Below are positions 45,617 to 56,232 of a stretch of DNA of 64,000 nt, in pieces (position 1 is the stretch's first letter; the number at the start of each line of letters is the position of its first letter). The stretch comes from Riptortus pedestris. Taxonomy: Eukaryota; Arthropoda; Insecta; Hemiptera; Alydidae. Under the pieces are notes generated by a model. That model saw only the letters and a list, made by a program, of their open reading frames with translations, ran no database searches and had not been told where the DNA came from. The stretch lies in NCBI GenBank assembly GCA_019009955.1, contig CM032232.1, forward strand, positions 53,011,001 through 53,075,000. The letters run 5' to 3'. Position numbers and translations under genes: made by a program.

Positions 45617-46636
45617 ACCTTTTCCTTTAAGGGAAATAAGCTATTAAGGTTAATATTCTTTGGGGTAGAGAATACTATTCTATTTCAATGGATTTCCTTC
45701 TTTTTCTTGTTTTTTTACTGAGAATTTCAAATTTGAAGTTAATTTCGATCAATTTTGCCTAAAAACATTGATTTATTGACTCTAACTTCCTTATTTCATA
45801 AAGACAATCTCAATTTGTTGAAAATATCCTGGTCATCCCTGCCATTACGGTGATAACGTTTACCATCCATTTCTTTACCATCAAGTCGCTTTGATTTTTC
45901 TTTCTTTCTTTTTCAGTTTTGTAAGCATTTTTTCTCCATTGATTTCCGCTCAGTTTTAAAAATAACCGCTTCACCTCAGCTCATATATTCTTCCGAGAGT
46001 GGATGTTTTAGCGGAGCCCGTGTTTCATCCATCTACTTTATCTTCGGCTAAGTGTTACTTCATCGTCTTCAACAATACTCCATCTCCTAACATCCCGATT
46101 CCCTACCAAGGCACGTTCATCTAAAAGACCATTGCTCAGGTAAAAAAAGTTAATTTAATTCGGTAATCAGTTCATCATTCTTGGACACCCACCAACCCTA
46201 TTTTCTGTTCTGTATTTTCTCTATCGCGAGGGAATATATAGTAAATCTAGGTAATTAGTTGAACTTTGTGTAAAAAGTATACTCAACGACTACAAACAAC
46301 AAGCTGTCCCCATTTCAAATGTACGAGGGGGCTCCTGATCATCCCACCAGGGTATTCATGTGTAATATATTGCACTTAAATTTTTTATTGAATTATTATT
46401 GAATTTTCAGCTGGCGAGAAGGTTAAGGATAGCTTATGTTAAACTTAATTTTTATACAAATGGATATATCTTCTTCAAATTATAAATCACTTAGATACTT
46501 AATGTAATCATATACTTGACATATGTTCGCAATTTAAATAACAAAATAAAATCAATGAAAGTCTCGAGGTAGTTGTAATTAGGGTCAAGATAATAATTCA
46601 CATCTTTCAAAAAGAGAGTTGTACGTTAAATTCTCA
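45617..46636. other. 1 kb without recognised features
   Basis: AT-rich unassigned sequence. Confidence 0.4.
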
Positions 46637-47511
46637 GAAGTACGTCATAGGGACAGCGTAAACTAAGCAGATTTCCCAGGAACTGGTATGACACGCTAGT
46701 GAACAAGAAAGTAATCATAACTCGCTTAATAAACGAGTTAGGAGAAAATGTATAGAACAACAATATTAATTGACTCCTAGTAATGGAGATATTTTTCAAA
46801 TTTCTTCTTCCCTAACCCCCGCCATATTCCTGGTTCAATTTCAGTCATTAAATAATATTTTATTAAGTTTTGAATAAAAACATTTATTATCGAGTACGGT
46901 ATAGAACGAATAAACATTTTAAAGGTAAGAACGGCAATTTTAAATCTTGCTTGACGGCAACATCACACAACATACTTGTGAGTACCACGCACATTAAAAG
47001 TTGGATGAAAACAATATTTTGTATTTAAGCTTAGAACAAAGTGGTTCATGTCATAATAGATTATTGTTAGGTGACACGAGTAGGAGTGGGGGTTTACTGT
47101 AGGCTGAAAACGAAAAATACCAAATATAATAATTCTAATAAATCTAAATATTTGATGAAGAGAAAATATGTATACAAAAACAGTTATAGGTAATTACATT
47201 TACAATGAGATTGGCCCTATGTTATTTTTCCATTCGACGTATTACAACGTAGATACTTCAAATTTTCGAAACTAACCCCTTTAACACCCCTTCCGATGTT
47301 AGCCGTTAACGAACTGATATTTAGTTTAGCATGAAATGTATATATATATACATATATATACATACATACATATTCATATATTAGTCATTATTTTCGACCT
47401 TATTTTAGTCATCTATCAGTTAGGATCAACGTCCATTTGAAGAAATCTTTCGAAAATCGCGTTATGAGTTACAACCTCAATAGCTGATTTCCCTTAAGGG
47501 AAATCTGCTAA
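46637..47511 (-). mobile_element. HINE-A long variant, both ends present
   Basis: AGTACGTCATAGGGACAGCG (damaged hairpin), CTAAGCAGATTTCCCAGG, both internal modules, a short mixed TA/CATA core (about 47337-47375) and the perfect 28-bp palindrome ending at 47511. Confidence 0.8.
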
Positions 47512-47884
47512 AAGGAATATTGGCTCTTGTAGCTATTGTAATAAAATGACTAAAAACAAATGGTAGATATTCATGCTCGAAACTTTTTCATTTCTTCTGA
47601 ACTATAGAAATCAAATATTGGCAGGAATGGAAAATCTCATACAAGAGGAAGTCGTAAAGCGATTGAATTGTGAAGAGTTGCTCCGAAAATAACAGGATAC
47701 ACCTGACTCCAGATATTGGACGATTCTTTTCAAGGATACAGGTTATTACATTGGTTCATCCTTATTACCTGGGGAGAGTGTAGTTTTTTGGCGGCATCCG
47801 TTGTGTGCGCACTGCTTTAAACTGGCAAAGGAGAGACTTCAATTTGGCTAAATTAGGCTCCTGTCTCCAATATTTGAATATAGG
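47512..47884. other. No feature recognised
   Basis: Unassigned sequence. Confidence 0.4.
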
Positions 47885-48070
47885 CTATTAGGTTATCGAG
47901 AGTTTCCTAGATTGGGGAGTTGGATTCCCGTCTGAACAATAGGCCTTTATTTAGTAATGAACTGATTAAATGAAACCCTTACTCCCAACCTGGCTAAAAT
48001 AGGGTGGTAACCGGTAGATAACCCCTCTCAATTACCCATAGTAACAAGAAGTGAACGTAAATAGATAAAA
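47885..48070 (+). repeat. Diverged SINE copy
   Basis: GGAGTTGGATTCCCGTCTG (B-box region), CTTTATTTAGTAATG, CCCAACCTGGCTAAAATAGG and AAGAAGTGAACGTAAATAG. The tRNA-like head is worn away. Confidence 0.75.
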
Positions 48071-48477
48071 ATATTACGTTATTCTTAAATAATGAAGTCT
48101 TTTGTATAAGTTTCATTGGTCGTGTATCTCACTTCTGAATTGATTTGTCCAATATTTTTACATAACGATGTGATATCCCTGGCTACTGTGGTACTGTAAT
48201 TCAAGTATATCTTAGTTTCATTGTATTTTTCATTTGTAAATTTAGTTTATTTTTGGTTGTGTATATATTTCTTATATTTTCCTTTATCAATTTTGAGCGA
48301 TTTACTTACTCGATTAAATAACCAAATGGTAAAAGTACTCCAAATTCTTGAATGTAATTCATATTTTTATTTATAGCTTGCTGCTGAACGATATCATTAG
48401 TAGAAAAGAAAATGTAATAAGAACTAATTTAATTAAATAATTATAATTGACCATATATTATATATTCCTAACTAAAA
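48071..48477. other. No feature recognised
   Basis: Unassigned AT-rich sequence. Confidence 0.4.
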
Positions 48478-48866
48478 TTCCGATCAGTAGAAGTGGAGGT
48501 TTACGGAAGGCGGAAAACGAAAGTATGCATATCTTGCTTAATATTTGAGCTAAGTAAAAATATATAGAACAACAATTGAAGACCACCAATAGGTTATCAA
48601 GATTAGTTCCATAACATTTTTTGACACGACTCATAATAACGGAGATATTATGAATTTTCGAATCCCTCTCTAACCCATCTCCATTCCACGTCCGATTTCA
48701 GGCAATAAGTGATATGATTTCTTTTTTTTTTATGGTATGGTGAAAATCAAACAGATATTTTCAAGTTGAGAACGTATAATCTTAAACAATGACGTCATCA
48801 CACGACGTATTTTCTTGCATCTCTCACAGTAAAACTTCAAGAAAAACAATATTTGGTTTTTAAACT

Positions 48867-48946
<80 letters not shown>

Positions 48947-49076
48947 GTATAGTTTTGTTCTGATCTCATTTTCTTCATCGTTCGGGTAGGATGAATGGCC
49001 AAATGAAGACATTTTTTCAAAATCGCATGATGAGTACATCCTCAGTAGGTGGTTTTCCTCTAGGGATATATACTAA
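48478..49076 (-). mobile_element. HINE-A, missing its 3' terminus
   Basis: Starts inside the family at AGTAGAAGTGGAGGTTTAC, then AATGACGTCATCACACGACG, a TA core with a run of GTAT units (about 48871-48950), TGATCTCATTTTCTTCATC and a worn 5' end (GTTTTCCTCTAGGGATATA). Confidence 0.72.
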
Positions 49077-49514
49077 AAGACTTCATATCAAGAGCATATG
49101 TTACGCAATGAAACTAGCCTGGATAGTAGTGTCTGGCGATGTGTACTCAGGGAAGGCTATAAACCTTTAATCAGGAGGAACGTGATTTGAATATAGCATT
49201 TCTGAGTTGTTCAAAGGAAATTGACAACGTTGAACAAATGGTCTCTGGGTACGAACATTCCAGCAGATATAGTACGAAGGAGCCGTCGTGGTTATTTCTT
49301 ATTGGTGACTTCAGGAAATCGGACTACGATGTTCGACTTCTCTACGAGTCATAACTTCTCTAAACCTCTCACATAATTTGAGCAAATGTTTAGATCAAAT
49401 ATATCTCGAACGAGACGTTCCTTGGAGGATGATGGTAAAGTACAGTTCTGATGTGCTTGAGTTGGCCAAGCTCAAACTACTGGGTCGCACTCAAAATTTA
49501 ATTTAGTTGTGCAC
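49077..49514. other. No feature recognised
   Basis: Unassigned flank of the gypsy element. Confidence 0.4.
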
Positions 49515-50017
49515 TGTAGCATATGCTATACGGTTGCTAGGCAGTGGAGCATATGCTATACGGTTCCTAGGCAATGGAGCATATGCTATACGGTTCCTAG
49601 GCAATGGAGCATATGCTATACGGTTCCTAGGCAATGGAGCATATGCTATACGGTTCCTAGGCAATGGAGCATATGCTATACGGTTCCTAGGCAATGGAGC
49701 ATATGCTATACGGTTCCTAGGCAATGGAGCATATGCTATACGGTTCCTAGGCAGTGGAGCATATGCTATACGGTTCCTAGGCAATGGAGCATATGCTATA
49801 CGGTTCCTAGGCAATGGAGCATATGCTATACGGTTCCTAGGCAATGGAGCATATGCTATACGGTTCCTAGGCAATGGAGCATATGCTATACGGTTCCTAG
49901 GCAATGGAGCATATGCTATACGGTTGCTAGGTATGAAACCTACTCTTAATGTCACCTTGTTTATAAATTAGTTGAATAATGGCGTTACTCATTGAATTGT
50001 TAGTTATTAATATTACA
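49515..50017 (+). repeat. 5' LTR, 503 bp, enlarged by tandem repeats
   Basis: Starts TGTAGCATATGC and ends TAGTTATTAATATTACA. The ~390 bp beyond the 3' LTR's length come from the 30-bp array. TATAAA at 49962 stands where the 3' LTR and the solo LTR have AATAAA. Confidence 0.9.
49518..49937. repeat. 30-bp tandem array, 14 copies
   Basis: Unit AGCATATGCTATACGG plus TTCCTAGGCAATGG, starting at 49518 and every 30 bp to 49908. It holds two palindromes, AGCATATGCT and CCTAGG. The first and last units read GGTTGCTAG, like the single-copy LTRs; the twelve inner ones read GGTTCCTAG. Because 30 is divisible by 3, several frames stay open on both strands; none is a gene. Confidence 0.97.
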
Positions 50018-50018
50018 T

Positions 50019-50029
50019 TGGCGACGAGG
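50019..50029 (+). other. Primer-binding site, tRNA-Ser
   Basis: TGGCGACGAGG begins one base after the 5' LTR. It is complementary to the 3' end CCTCGTCGCCA expected of insect tRNA-Ser(GCU), the primer known for mag-type elements. Confidence 0.85.
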
Positions 50030-50033
50030 TAAA

Positions 50034-50538
50034 ATGCCAAAGAAGAAGCAGAATAGGGTATCAGTCGACTTATCTACTCAGGAGAGGGGAGAAGCCACAA
50101 GTATGAATCTCATAACGGAGAGAATGTCAAGGTTTGTATTTAAAGAGTATACAAAGGACGTTATGGGAGGATTACATCCGGCACTTCGAGATGACGGCCC
50201 CGGTGAAGGGGCTTGGTGGGAATAGCGATGTGGAGGATGCGGCACGCAGGGACCTCCTCTTTGCCAGCATCGGCGCAGAGCACCTCAGGGCATTGTCCGA
50301 CCTTATGTACCCTACCGACTGGGACACGTGCAGCTACGAACAAGTGAAGGTGGCAGCTAATAGGCTATTCAGGCCCACCGAGACAATCTTTGCTTTCCGG
50401 TTCGACTTCAAGAAGGCGGTCAGGACTGATGGTGAGTCTTTTATCCTTTTTTATAATAGATTAAAGTCTCTGGACCGCAAATGTAATTATGGTTTAGATG
50501 AAAGGTTGAGGGATCGGTTTGCTGTGGGCATCCGATGA
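50034..50538 (+). pseudogene. gag, N-terminal and capsid part, broken
   Basis: ATG 50034 opens MPKKKQNRVSVDLSTQERG, 5 bp after the primer site. The frame must change between about 50100 and 50160; from there WEDYIRHFEMTAPV, LLFASIGAEHLRALSDLMYP and FAFRFDFKKAVRTDGESF resemble the capsid region of mag-like gag proteins. A TGA at 50536 stops it in frame, and the same frame then continues into the zinc-knuckle region, so Gag and protease once formed one reading frame. Particle-forming structural protein of the element; inactive here. Confidence 0.82.
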
Positions 50539-51399
50539 TCAGAATTTGAGATCGAGGTACGACAAAGATGGCCAGATGGGACTGATCGTGCAGGAGTACC
50601 TGTGAAATCAGAGCAGCTGTGGGAACTCGCTCAAGCGATAGAACGAGCTAGGGGGGTGGTTCCTAAGAACCCTAGCACCTCGGAAAGGGGTGTCCTTCAG
50701 GTGGCCCAGAAGACATTCCCTACTTTCAGTCTGAAATGTGGGAGGCGCAGTGGTCATGACCGGTCTTCTTGTCCAGCTGCTTCAGCTGACTGCAGGAATT
50801 GTGCAAAGCGGGGTCACTATGCTCGAATGTGTCCAGAACGGAGGAATCGAGGTCATTCCAAGGGAGTCCGCTCTGTAGAATTGGAGAATATCACAACCAC
50901 CCGGGACGATGAGGATCATACAGCTGAAGTAAGACCAGTTAGGAGTAATGTCCCAAGGGCCACTATAGTTGTAGAATTGAATGGTAAATTTTGCAGCATG
51001 GAATTCGACTCTGGCGCTCGTGTCAGTACAATTTGTAAATCCTTATGGGAGAGTGTCAGAAGGGTGTATCAGGAACTCAGGCCCTTTTCAGAAATTATAA
51101 CAGGGTATGGAAAGAATCCACAAGCTGTTGTGGGAAGGGCTAAGATCCAAGTCAGGTTGGGTAGACATACAAAGACTCTTCCAGTAGTGGTCCTGGCGGA
51201 TGAGGACGTCCCACTGTTTGAGCTTCCCTGGTGCCTAGTGTTCAACCTACCTCTTCCTAAGCAGGTGACAGTGCGGAAGATTGTTAAAGGAGATAATGAA
51301 CTCTCACTGGTGAGTCGGGAACGTCCCAAAATTGTAAAAAGAATTATTACGGAATTGGCAGATGTGTTCCGGGGAGCTAGAGACAATTGCTGGGGTTGA
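50539..51399 (+). pseudogene. gag zinc knuckles and aspartic protease
   Basis: Open from the gag stop to TGA 51397. Counted from codon 50602: a damaged first knuckle (C46, H52, C57, leading Cys missing), an intact second knuckle CRNCAKRGHYARMC (C64, C67, H72, C77), then the protease with active-site MEFDSGARVS (D136-S-G) and PLFELPWCLV where the second conserved protease motif stands. Retropepsins act as dimers to cut the polyprotein. From about 51300 the frame enters the linker to the reverse transcriptase (ITELADVFRG) and breaks near 51370. Confidence 0.85.
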
Positions 51400-52078
51400 A
51401 GCGAGAATCCACCTAAAACCAGGGGCAAGGCCAGCTGCTTTCAGTGCTCGATGTGTCCCATTCCCTATGCGGAAAGCCATTGAAAATGAGTTGGCTCGGT
51501 TAGTGAGGGATGGAATTCTGGAACCAGTAAATCCCACTGATACGCCGACAGAGGTGCACCCCAACGGTCAATGTGGATAAAGGAGGTGGCGCTGTTCGAA
51601 TCTGTGGGGATTTTAGAGTGACGCTGAATTCTAATATTATACCCAAAAGCCATCTTCTCCCAACATTTGATGACCTGACAGCTAAATTGAATGGGTCCAA
51701 AATCCTTTCTGTAATTGATTTGAAAAACGCTTATCTGCAGATTAGAGTAGCAGTTCGGCCTACAGTCTTGTCTGGCAAAATTCCAAGGGTACATGGAGAA
51801 GATATTAGCGGGATTAGATGTAGGGGTTCTATTGGATGATATTGTGGTAGGAGGAGCGGATCTCAACTCGGACGTCAATGTTCTGGGAGAGGTCTTGGAG
51901 CGACAACGGAAAGCAAGCCTAAGGGCAAAGTTGGCAAAATGCAAGTTTCTACAGAAGGAAGTCGAATGAATACCTGGGCCACCGAATTGATGAACATGGC
52001 ACACATCCATCTAAAAACAAATTAGCCGCCATTCAAGAAGCAAAGCAATCTCGGAACGTAAAGGAATTAATAGCCTTT
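51362..52078 (+). pseudogene. Reverse transcriptase, frameshifted and internally deleted
   Basis: Copies element RNA into DNA in intact relatives. Pieces in order: GELETIAGVEARIHLKPGAR and ENELARLVRDGILEPVN (51368-51540); after a frameshift near 51565 RICGDFRVTLN and VIDLKNAYLQI, the motif with the first catalytic Asp (to about 51750); then another frame with YMEKILAGLDVGVLLDDIVV, the metal-binding DD pair at about 51830; then, in the next frame, YLGHRIDEHG and ELIAFLGFVNYYEKF. Between AYLQIRV and YMEK most of the usual segment is missing, a deletion I estimate at 25-30 codons. Three frame changes, one stop at about 51967 and the deletion preclude activity. Confidence 0.87.
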
Positions 52079-52646
52079 TTGGGGTTTGTCAATTATTATG
52101 AGAAGTTCATTCCGAATTTGCATGCTATATGTGCCCCGTTGCATGCCCTGACTGACACGAAGAGTAGATGGAAATGGACTCCAGTGGAACATGCAGTGTT
52201 TGAGAAGGTGAAAACATTGTTATCAGCTGAAGACACCATCGTACCTTATGATTTGCGGAAGCCTGTTATCTTGGCCTGCAACGCGTCTGAACATGGAGTC
52301 GGCGCAGTGTTACTCCATAAAATGGAGGATAGCTCTGAGTGCCCTATTTTGTTCACCTCAAGGACTTTAACACCACCAGAAAAAAAATATTCCCCAATTA
52401 ATAGAGAGGCCCTGGCCTTGGCCTTTGCAGTTCCGTCAATTCCTGCTTGAGCGAGAATTTGTACTTAGAACAGACCACAGGCCACTGGAGAGGATATTTG
52501 GAACTAAGAGGGACCTTGCTAAAACAGCGAACTCACGTTTGGTACGATGGGCCGTCAATCTCATGGAGTATAACTACAGGATAGAGTACTGTAAGGGGAC
52601 AAACAATAGACTGGCCGATTTATTATCGCGTTTTCCAAGTGTATGA
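52079..52646 (+). pseudogene. RNase H domain, catalytic Asp lost
   Basis: Degrades the RNA strand during reverse transcription. FVNYYEKFIPNLHAICAPLHALT joins it to the reverse transcriptase; VILACNASEHGVGAVLLH is the first catalytic motif, which in relatives reads CDAS, so Asp has become Asn. TPPEKKYSPINREALALAF follows, then a frameshift near 52430 and FRQFLLEREFVLRTDHRPLERIFG and ADLLSRFPS to the stop after 52646. Confidence 0.87.
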
Positions 52647-52703
52647 GAACCAATTGATGAATAGGATATAATCTCAGAGGTCAAAGAAATAAGGACAATT
52701 AGA

Positions 52704-53870
52704 ATGGAAAAAATATCATTCATTTCTTTAGCTGGGGACATTAAGAAATCATATGGAAAGGATCCAGTCTGTAAGCTTCTCTTAGATTATCTGGAGCATG
52801 GTTGGTCTAAAAATTCGGAAACTAAGAAACCTGGTGTGAAGATATTTTGGAACAAGAGAGACGAGCTAACACTGGATAGATGGTGTTATTCTTTGGTTGG
52901 GAAGACTGTTTGTTCCTAAAGCTCTGAGGAGCTCCGTACTTCAACAGTTACACGAGGGTCACCCCGGGATCACTGCAATGCGCTCACTGTCCCGTTACTA
53001 TGTCTGGTGGCCAGGAATCGATGAGGATATCGAGAAGTACGTAAGAAGATGCATTCCATGCCAAGCTAACAGACATAGCGAGTGTGAGGTGCCTCTGTAT
53101 CCCAGGAACGTTCCTAATGGACCCTGGGAGCGACTCCACGTGGACATAGCAGAGCCCGGAGGGGGCAAGAATTGGCTGGTAGGGATAGATGCTTACTCCA
53201 AGTGGGCTGAAGTGGATGTGATGAACCGAATGACCACCGGCGTTATAATTGACCGATTGCGGCAATGGTTCTCGAGGTACGGAATACCCAAGCAGATAGT
53301 ATCTGATAATGGGACACAGTGGACCTCGTCATTGTACAAGAATTTCTTTTCTGCAAACAATATCCGTCATGTGACCGGATCTCCATATCATTCAAAGACC
53401 CACGGGCTCGTGGAGAGAATGATCCAGACGTTCAAGTCCAGGAACTGTGCCTGTAGGCAGGAGGGGTTGCCACCAAGCCTTGCAATGGCACAGGTTCTCC
53501 TGTCCTACCGCAACACCCCTCAGAAGAGCACTGGCAGGCCACCATACCTCATGTTCCTAGGAAGGCGACTCCCTACTGCTCTCGATCGCCTTAGGCCGGA
53601 CACCAGGGAGGAAATGGAGGTAAAGATATGGAAGCAGAAAAACTACCATGACCAGAGATCCAAGGGGAGAGAGTGTGCCAAGGGGATGAAGTCTGGGTGA
53701 AGAATGAGCTGAGCAAGGGCTGGGGTGCCAGGCGTAATGGAGGAGCGATCGGGCCATCATTCGTACAAAGTTCTGGCAGGTGGACGTACCAAGCGAAAGC
53801 ACACGGACCAGAGAAGGTGCGGTGGACGAGCACTCATCCCAGATGACAAACGAGGAGGAGTGTCAACCAA
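52704..53870 (+). pseudogene. Integrase
   Basis: Inserts element DNA in the genome. A linker frame (52704-52919) shifts near 52905 into a 267-codon frame with the zinc-binding HHCC region (HEGHPGI at 19-25, C52, C55), then the catalytic core: D83 in LHVDIAEPG, D137 in VSDNGTQW and E173 in GLVERMIQTF, 35 residues apart, the canonical DD35E. LLSYRNTPQKSTGRPPYLMF follows. After a stop at 53698 the C-terminal domain is split: GDEVWVKNELSKGW in one frame at about 53682, SYKVLAGGRTKRKHTDQ in another. No chromodomain is seen. The catalytic core is the best-preserved gene part of the element. Confidence 0.9.
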
Positions 53871-53894
53871 AGGCGGAGGAAGATCCGCAAGTTT

Positions 53895-53906
53895 GGTGGG
53901 GAGAAA
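53895..53906 (+). other. Polypurine tract
   Basis: GGTGGGGAGAAA directly before the 3' LTR; the usual primer for plus-strand synthesis. Confidence 0.8.
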
Positions 53907-54020
53907 TGTAGCACATGCTATACGGTTGCTAGGTAATGAAACCTACTCTTACTGTTACTTTGTTAATAAATCAGGTGAATAATGGTGTTACTCATTGAAT
54001 TGTTAGTTATTAATATTACA
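53907..54020 (+). repeat. 3' LTR, 114 bp
   Basis: TGTAGCACATGCTATACGG to TAGTTATTAATATTACA with a single copy of the 30-bp unit and AATAAA at 53965. One of the shorter LTRs known for gypsy elements. Confidence 0.9.
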
Positions 54021-55138
54021 TACACTAAATATAGTTGAGCGTACTTCAGGAGTTGAAATCGATCAGTCTGAACTCAGGAACGTGAGAAAATTGAGTAGCT
54101 ACTCGAATAAAAAAGTAGCTATCGTTGGTGTGCAATTCTGACACAATACGTCAGAGAATGTCTTAAGCTGACCATTTGGCCCCCCACCAAAGCTGTCTGA
54201 CAACCCCTTCAAGGGGTGTTAAGCGACGATTTTTTTTTTATTTGATCCATTTGACACTTATGTGACAAACAAACAAGTTTACCGTGATACAAAAATAAAA
54301 TGTGAAAGTCTAATGTGTATGTCAGGGTTATACTAAATATTTCATTTTTGTGCGTGTGCTTGTGTGTGGTTTCAACTTTACTGCTATACAAGAAAACTTT
54401 ATTTGAAATGTATTTTTAAATGAATAATATGTTACATATAAATAGTTATACATACTACAACCTTGGTAATTCTTTATTTGTGACAAACATGTTTTTTTTA
54501 ATCATTCTCAATTTGGTATAAAAATTTTACACACGTAACAAAAAATAGGAAAAAGAGTTCTACAATATCCTCTAAGAAAATCGGAAATTAGGCTGAACAT
54601 TATATTCATATAAATAAAAGAAATTGTGAGCTCAGTGGTTTCATTCATTTTAGTGTTAAAATATAATAAACGACGAGCTTGGGTTACTTATTTTATAAGA
54701 TACAAATTATTTGTAACATAATTTGCCCACATTATTTCAATTTTGTCTGTATAAAATGATTCATTGGCGTCATTTTTCGACATTGAATATAAAACATGCA
54801 ACTTGACGTAACATTTAATAAATATTTGGGGCATACTAGTCCAGAAATTATTACGGGGTACTACATTAATAATTTAGGGGTTGAAATATTCGGCGGGTGA
54901 GCTGGAATTCCAGTGACACCCATCTGCAGCCTGGAAGTTGTAAACAGTGGAATTTAATATACAAAAGGGGGGGGGAGGTTATGGAGGGGGGGGGACTCTT
55001 GTCAGGGTGAGATGAGCAGATATGAGATGAAGTTCGTACATACCTCTGCTTTATCACGGGCTATTCCACCATCGTGTCCTTCTGCATGAGTGATCCAGTC
55101 CAGCTGGGACCTGGAAAAAAAAATACGTACACAAATTA
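54021..55138. other. No gene recognised
   Basis: AT-rich flank with G runs near 54970-54995. No supported gene or shared repeat. Confidence 0.4.
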
Positions 55139-55654
55139 AAAAAGTCCGTCACGCAGGGGCTGCGTAAACTAACCAGATTATCTCAAAACGTCAAAGTTCT
55201 AGGAGAATAACAATATTTAGTATTTAGGCTTCAAATGAAGTACTTCATAATTTAGTAGATTAGTGTTAGTGTGTGTGAGAAGGAAAGGGGTGGGGGGTTT
55301 GAATGCTGAAATCTAAAAATTACAAATACTCGGTTAATATTCGTATTAGAGAACATATATAAATAACAACATTTATAGGCAATGCAATTTACAATAAGAT
55401 TAGTTCCAACTCATAATAGCGAAGATATTTAGAATTTTCGGAATTCCCTCCTCTAACCCCCCCCCCCCTGATCCGAATTCTGCCTTTAACGACCTTGAAC
55501 TTTCTTATTACATAAAACGATTAAATATCGAGTTTGGTAACTAGAGCGTTAACGGACAAATATGTATGTATGTGTATATATATTCGAAATTTTTCGAAAA
55601 TCGCGTGATGTGTACTATCTCAAAAGTTGATTTCCCTCAAGGCAAATCTGCTAA
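55139..55654 (-). mobile_element. HINE-A element, both ends present
   Basis: AAAGTCCGTCACGCAGGGGC with an intact hairpin, then a shortened middle, C run near 55460, a small TA/GTAT core (55560-55583) and a palindrome relic TTTCCCTCAAGGCAAA ending CTGCTAA. The phrases before the core are compressed (GGTAACTAGAGCGTTAACGG). Confidence 0.82.
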
Positions 55655-55785
55655 AATGTCCTCATGCACCAGTTCCGTAATTACCACCTTTTCAAAGGTT
55701 CTTAGAAATTAGGTATTATATTTTATGATCAGGCCCCATGCGGTAATACAGAAGGTCTATGTAGATAAGATACAACTAGCATACA

Positions 55786-56232
55786 AAAAGTCGATCACGC
55801 GGATGGTGTGTAAACTAAGCAGGTTTCTCACACTTGTTATCTCATCTCGGCATATATCCTCTATTACTCCCGTCAAAAAAGAATGTAAACTGAACGTTTA
55901 AGGAGTCAGTCACATAAAATGAAAATCTGATGTGTAGAAATTAGAAATTACTGAAGGCTGAAAACAAAAAATAATAGAAATAGCTCGCTTAATATTCGAG
56001 AAGCTAAAAACATGTATAATCCAACAATTGTAGGAAATTAAATTTTCAAGAAGATTAGTTATATAACATTTTTTTATCCGAATTATAATAATACAGGTAT
56101 TTGATTTTTGAGTTTCGCCTCTCCGGATCCGTTTTCAGTCATTAAAGAACTTGATCTTTAGTTTTACATAAAATACGGAGTTTGGTAAAGATCAAAGAAA
56201 AAACGCGCCCACTCGAGCGTTAAGAGTAGTTT
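55786..56232 (-). repeat. HINE-A 3' part
   Basis: AAAAAGTCGATCACGCGG, CTAAGCAGGTTTCTCAC, TAGCTCGCTTAATATTCG, ATTAAAGAACTTGATC and CACTCGAGCGTTAAGAG, ending where the TA core would begin. Confidence 0.72.

Larger units (their letters stand above)
49515..54020 (+). mobile_element. Ty3/gypsy LTR retrotransposon, mag-like, degenerate
   Basis: A 4.5-kb element: 5' LTR 49515-50017, primer site 50019-50029, gag, protease, reverse transcriptase, RNase H and integrase in order, purine tract, 3' LTR 53907-54020. Very short LTRs, a tRNA-Ser primer and paired zinc knuckles suit the mag lineage. Flanks TGCAC (49510-49514) and TACAC (54021-54025) are a probable 5-bp duplication with one change. Outside the tandem array the two LTRs differ at about 8 of some 110 positions plus one indel, and at least six frame breaks cut the genes: an old, dead insertion. 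No envelope gene is present. Confidence 0.92.

Noticed and set aside
49518..49937. CRISPR-like array
   Set aside because: The 30-bp units are contiguous with no spacers, lie in an LTR, and the DNA is eukaryotic.
49503..49971. Three overlapping frames of about 150 codons on both strands
   Set aside because: They are the 30-bp LTR array read in frames that stay open because 30 is divisible by 3.
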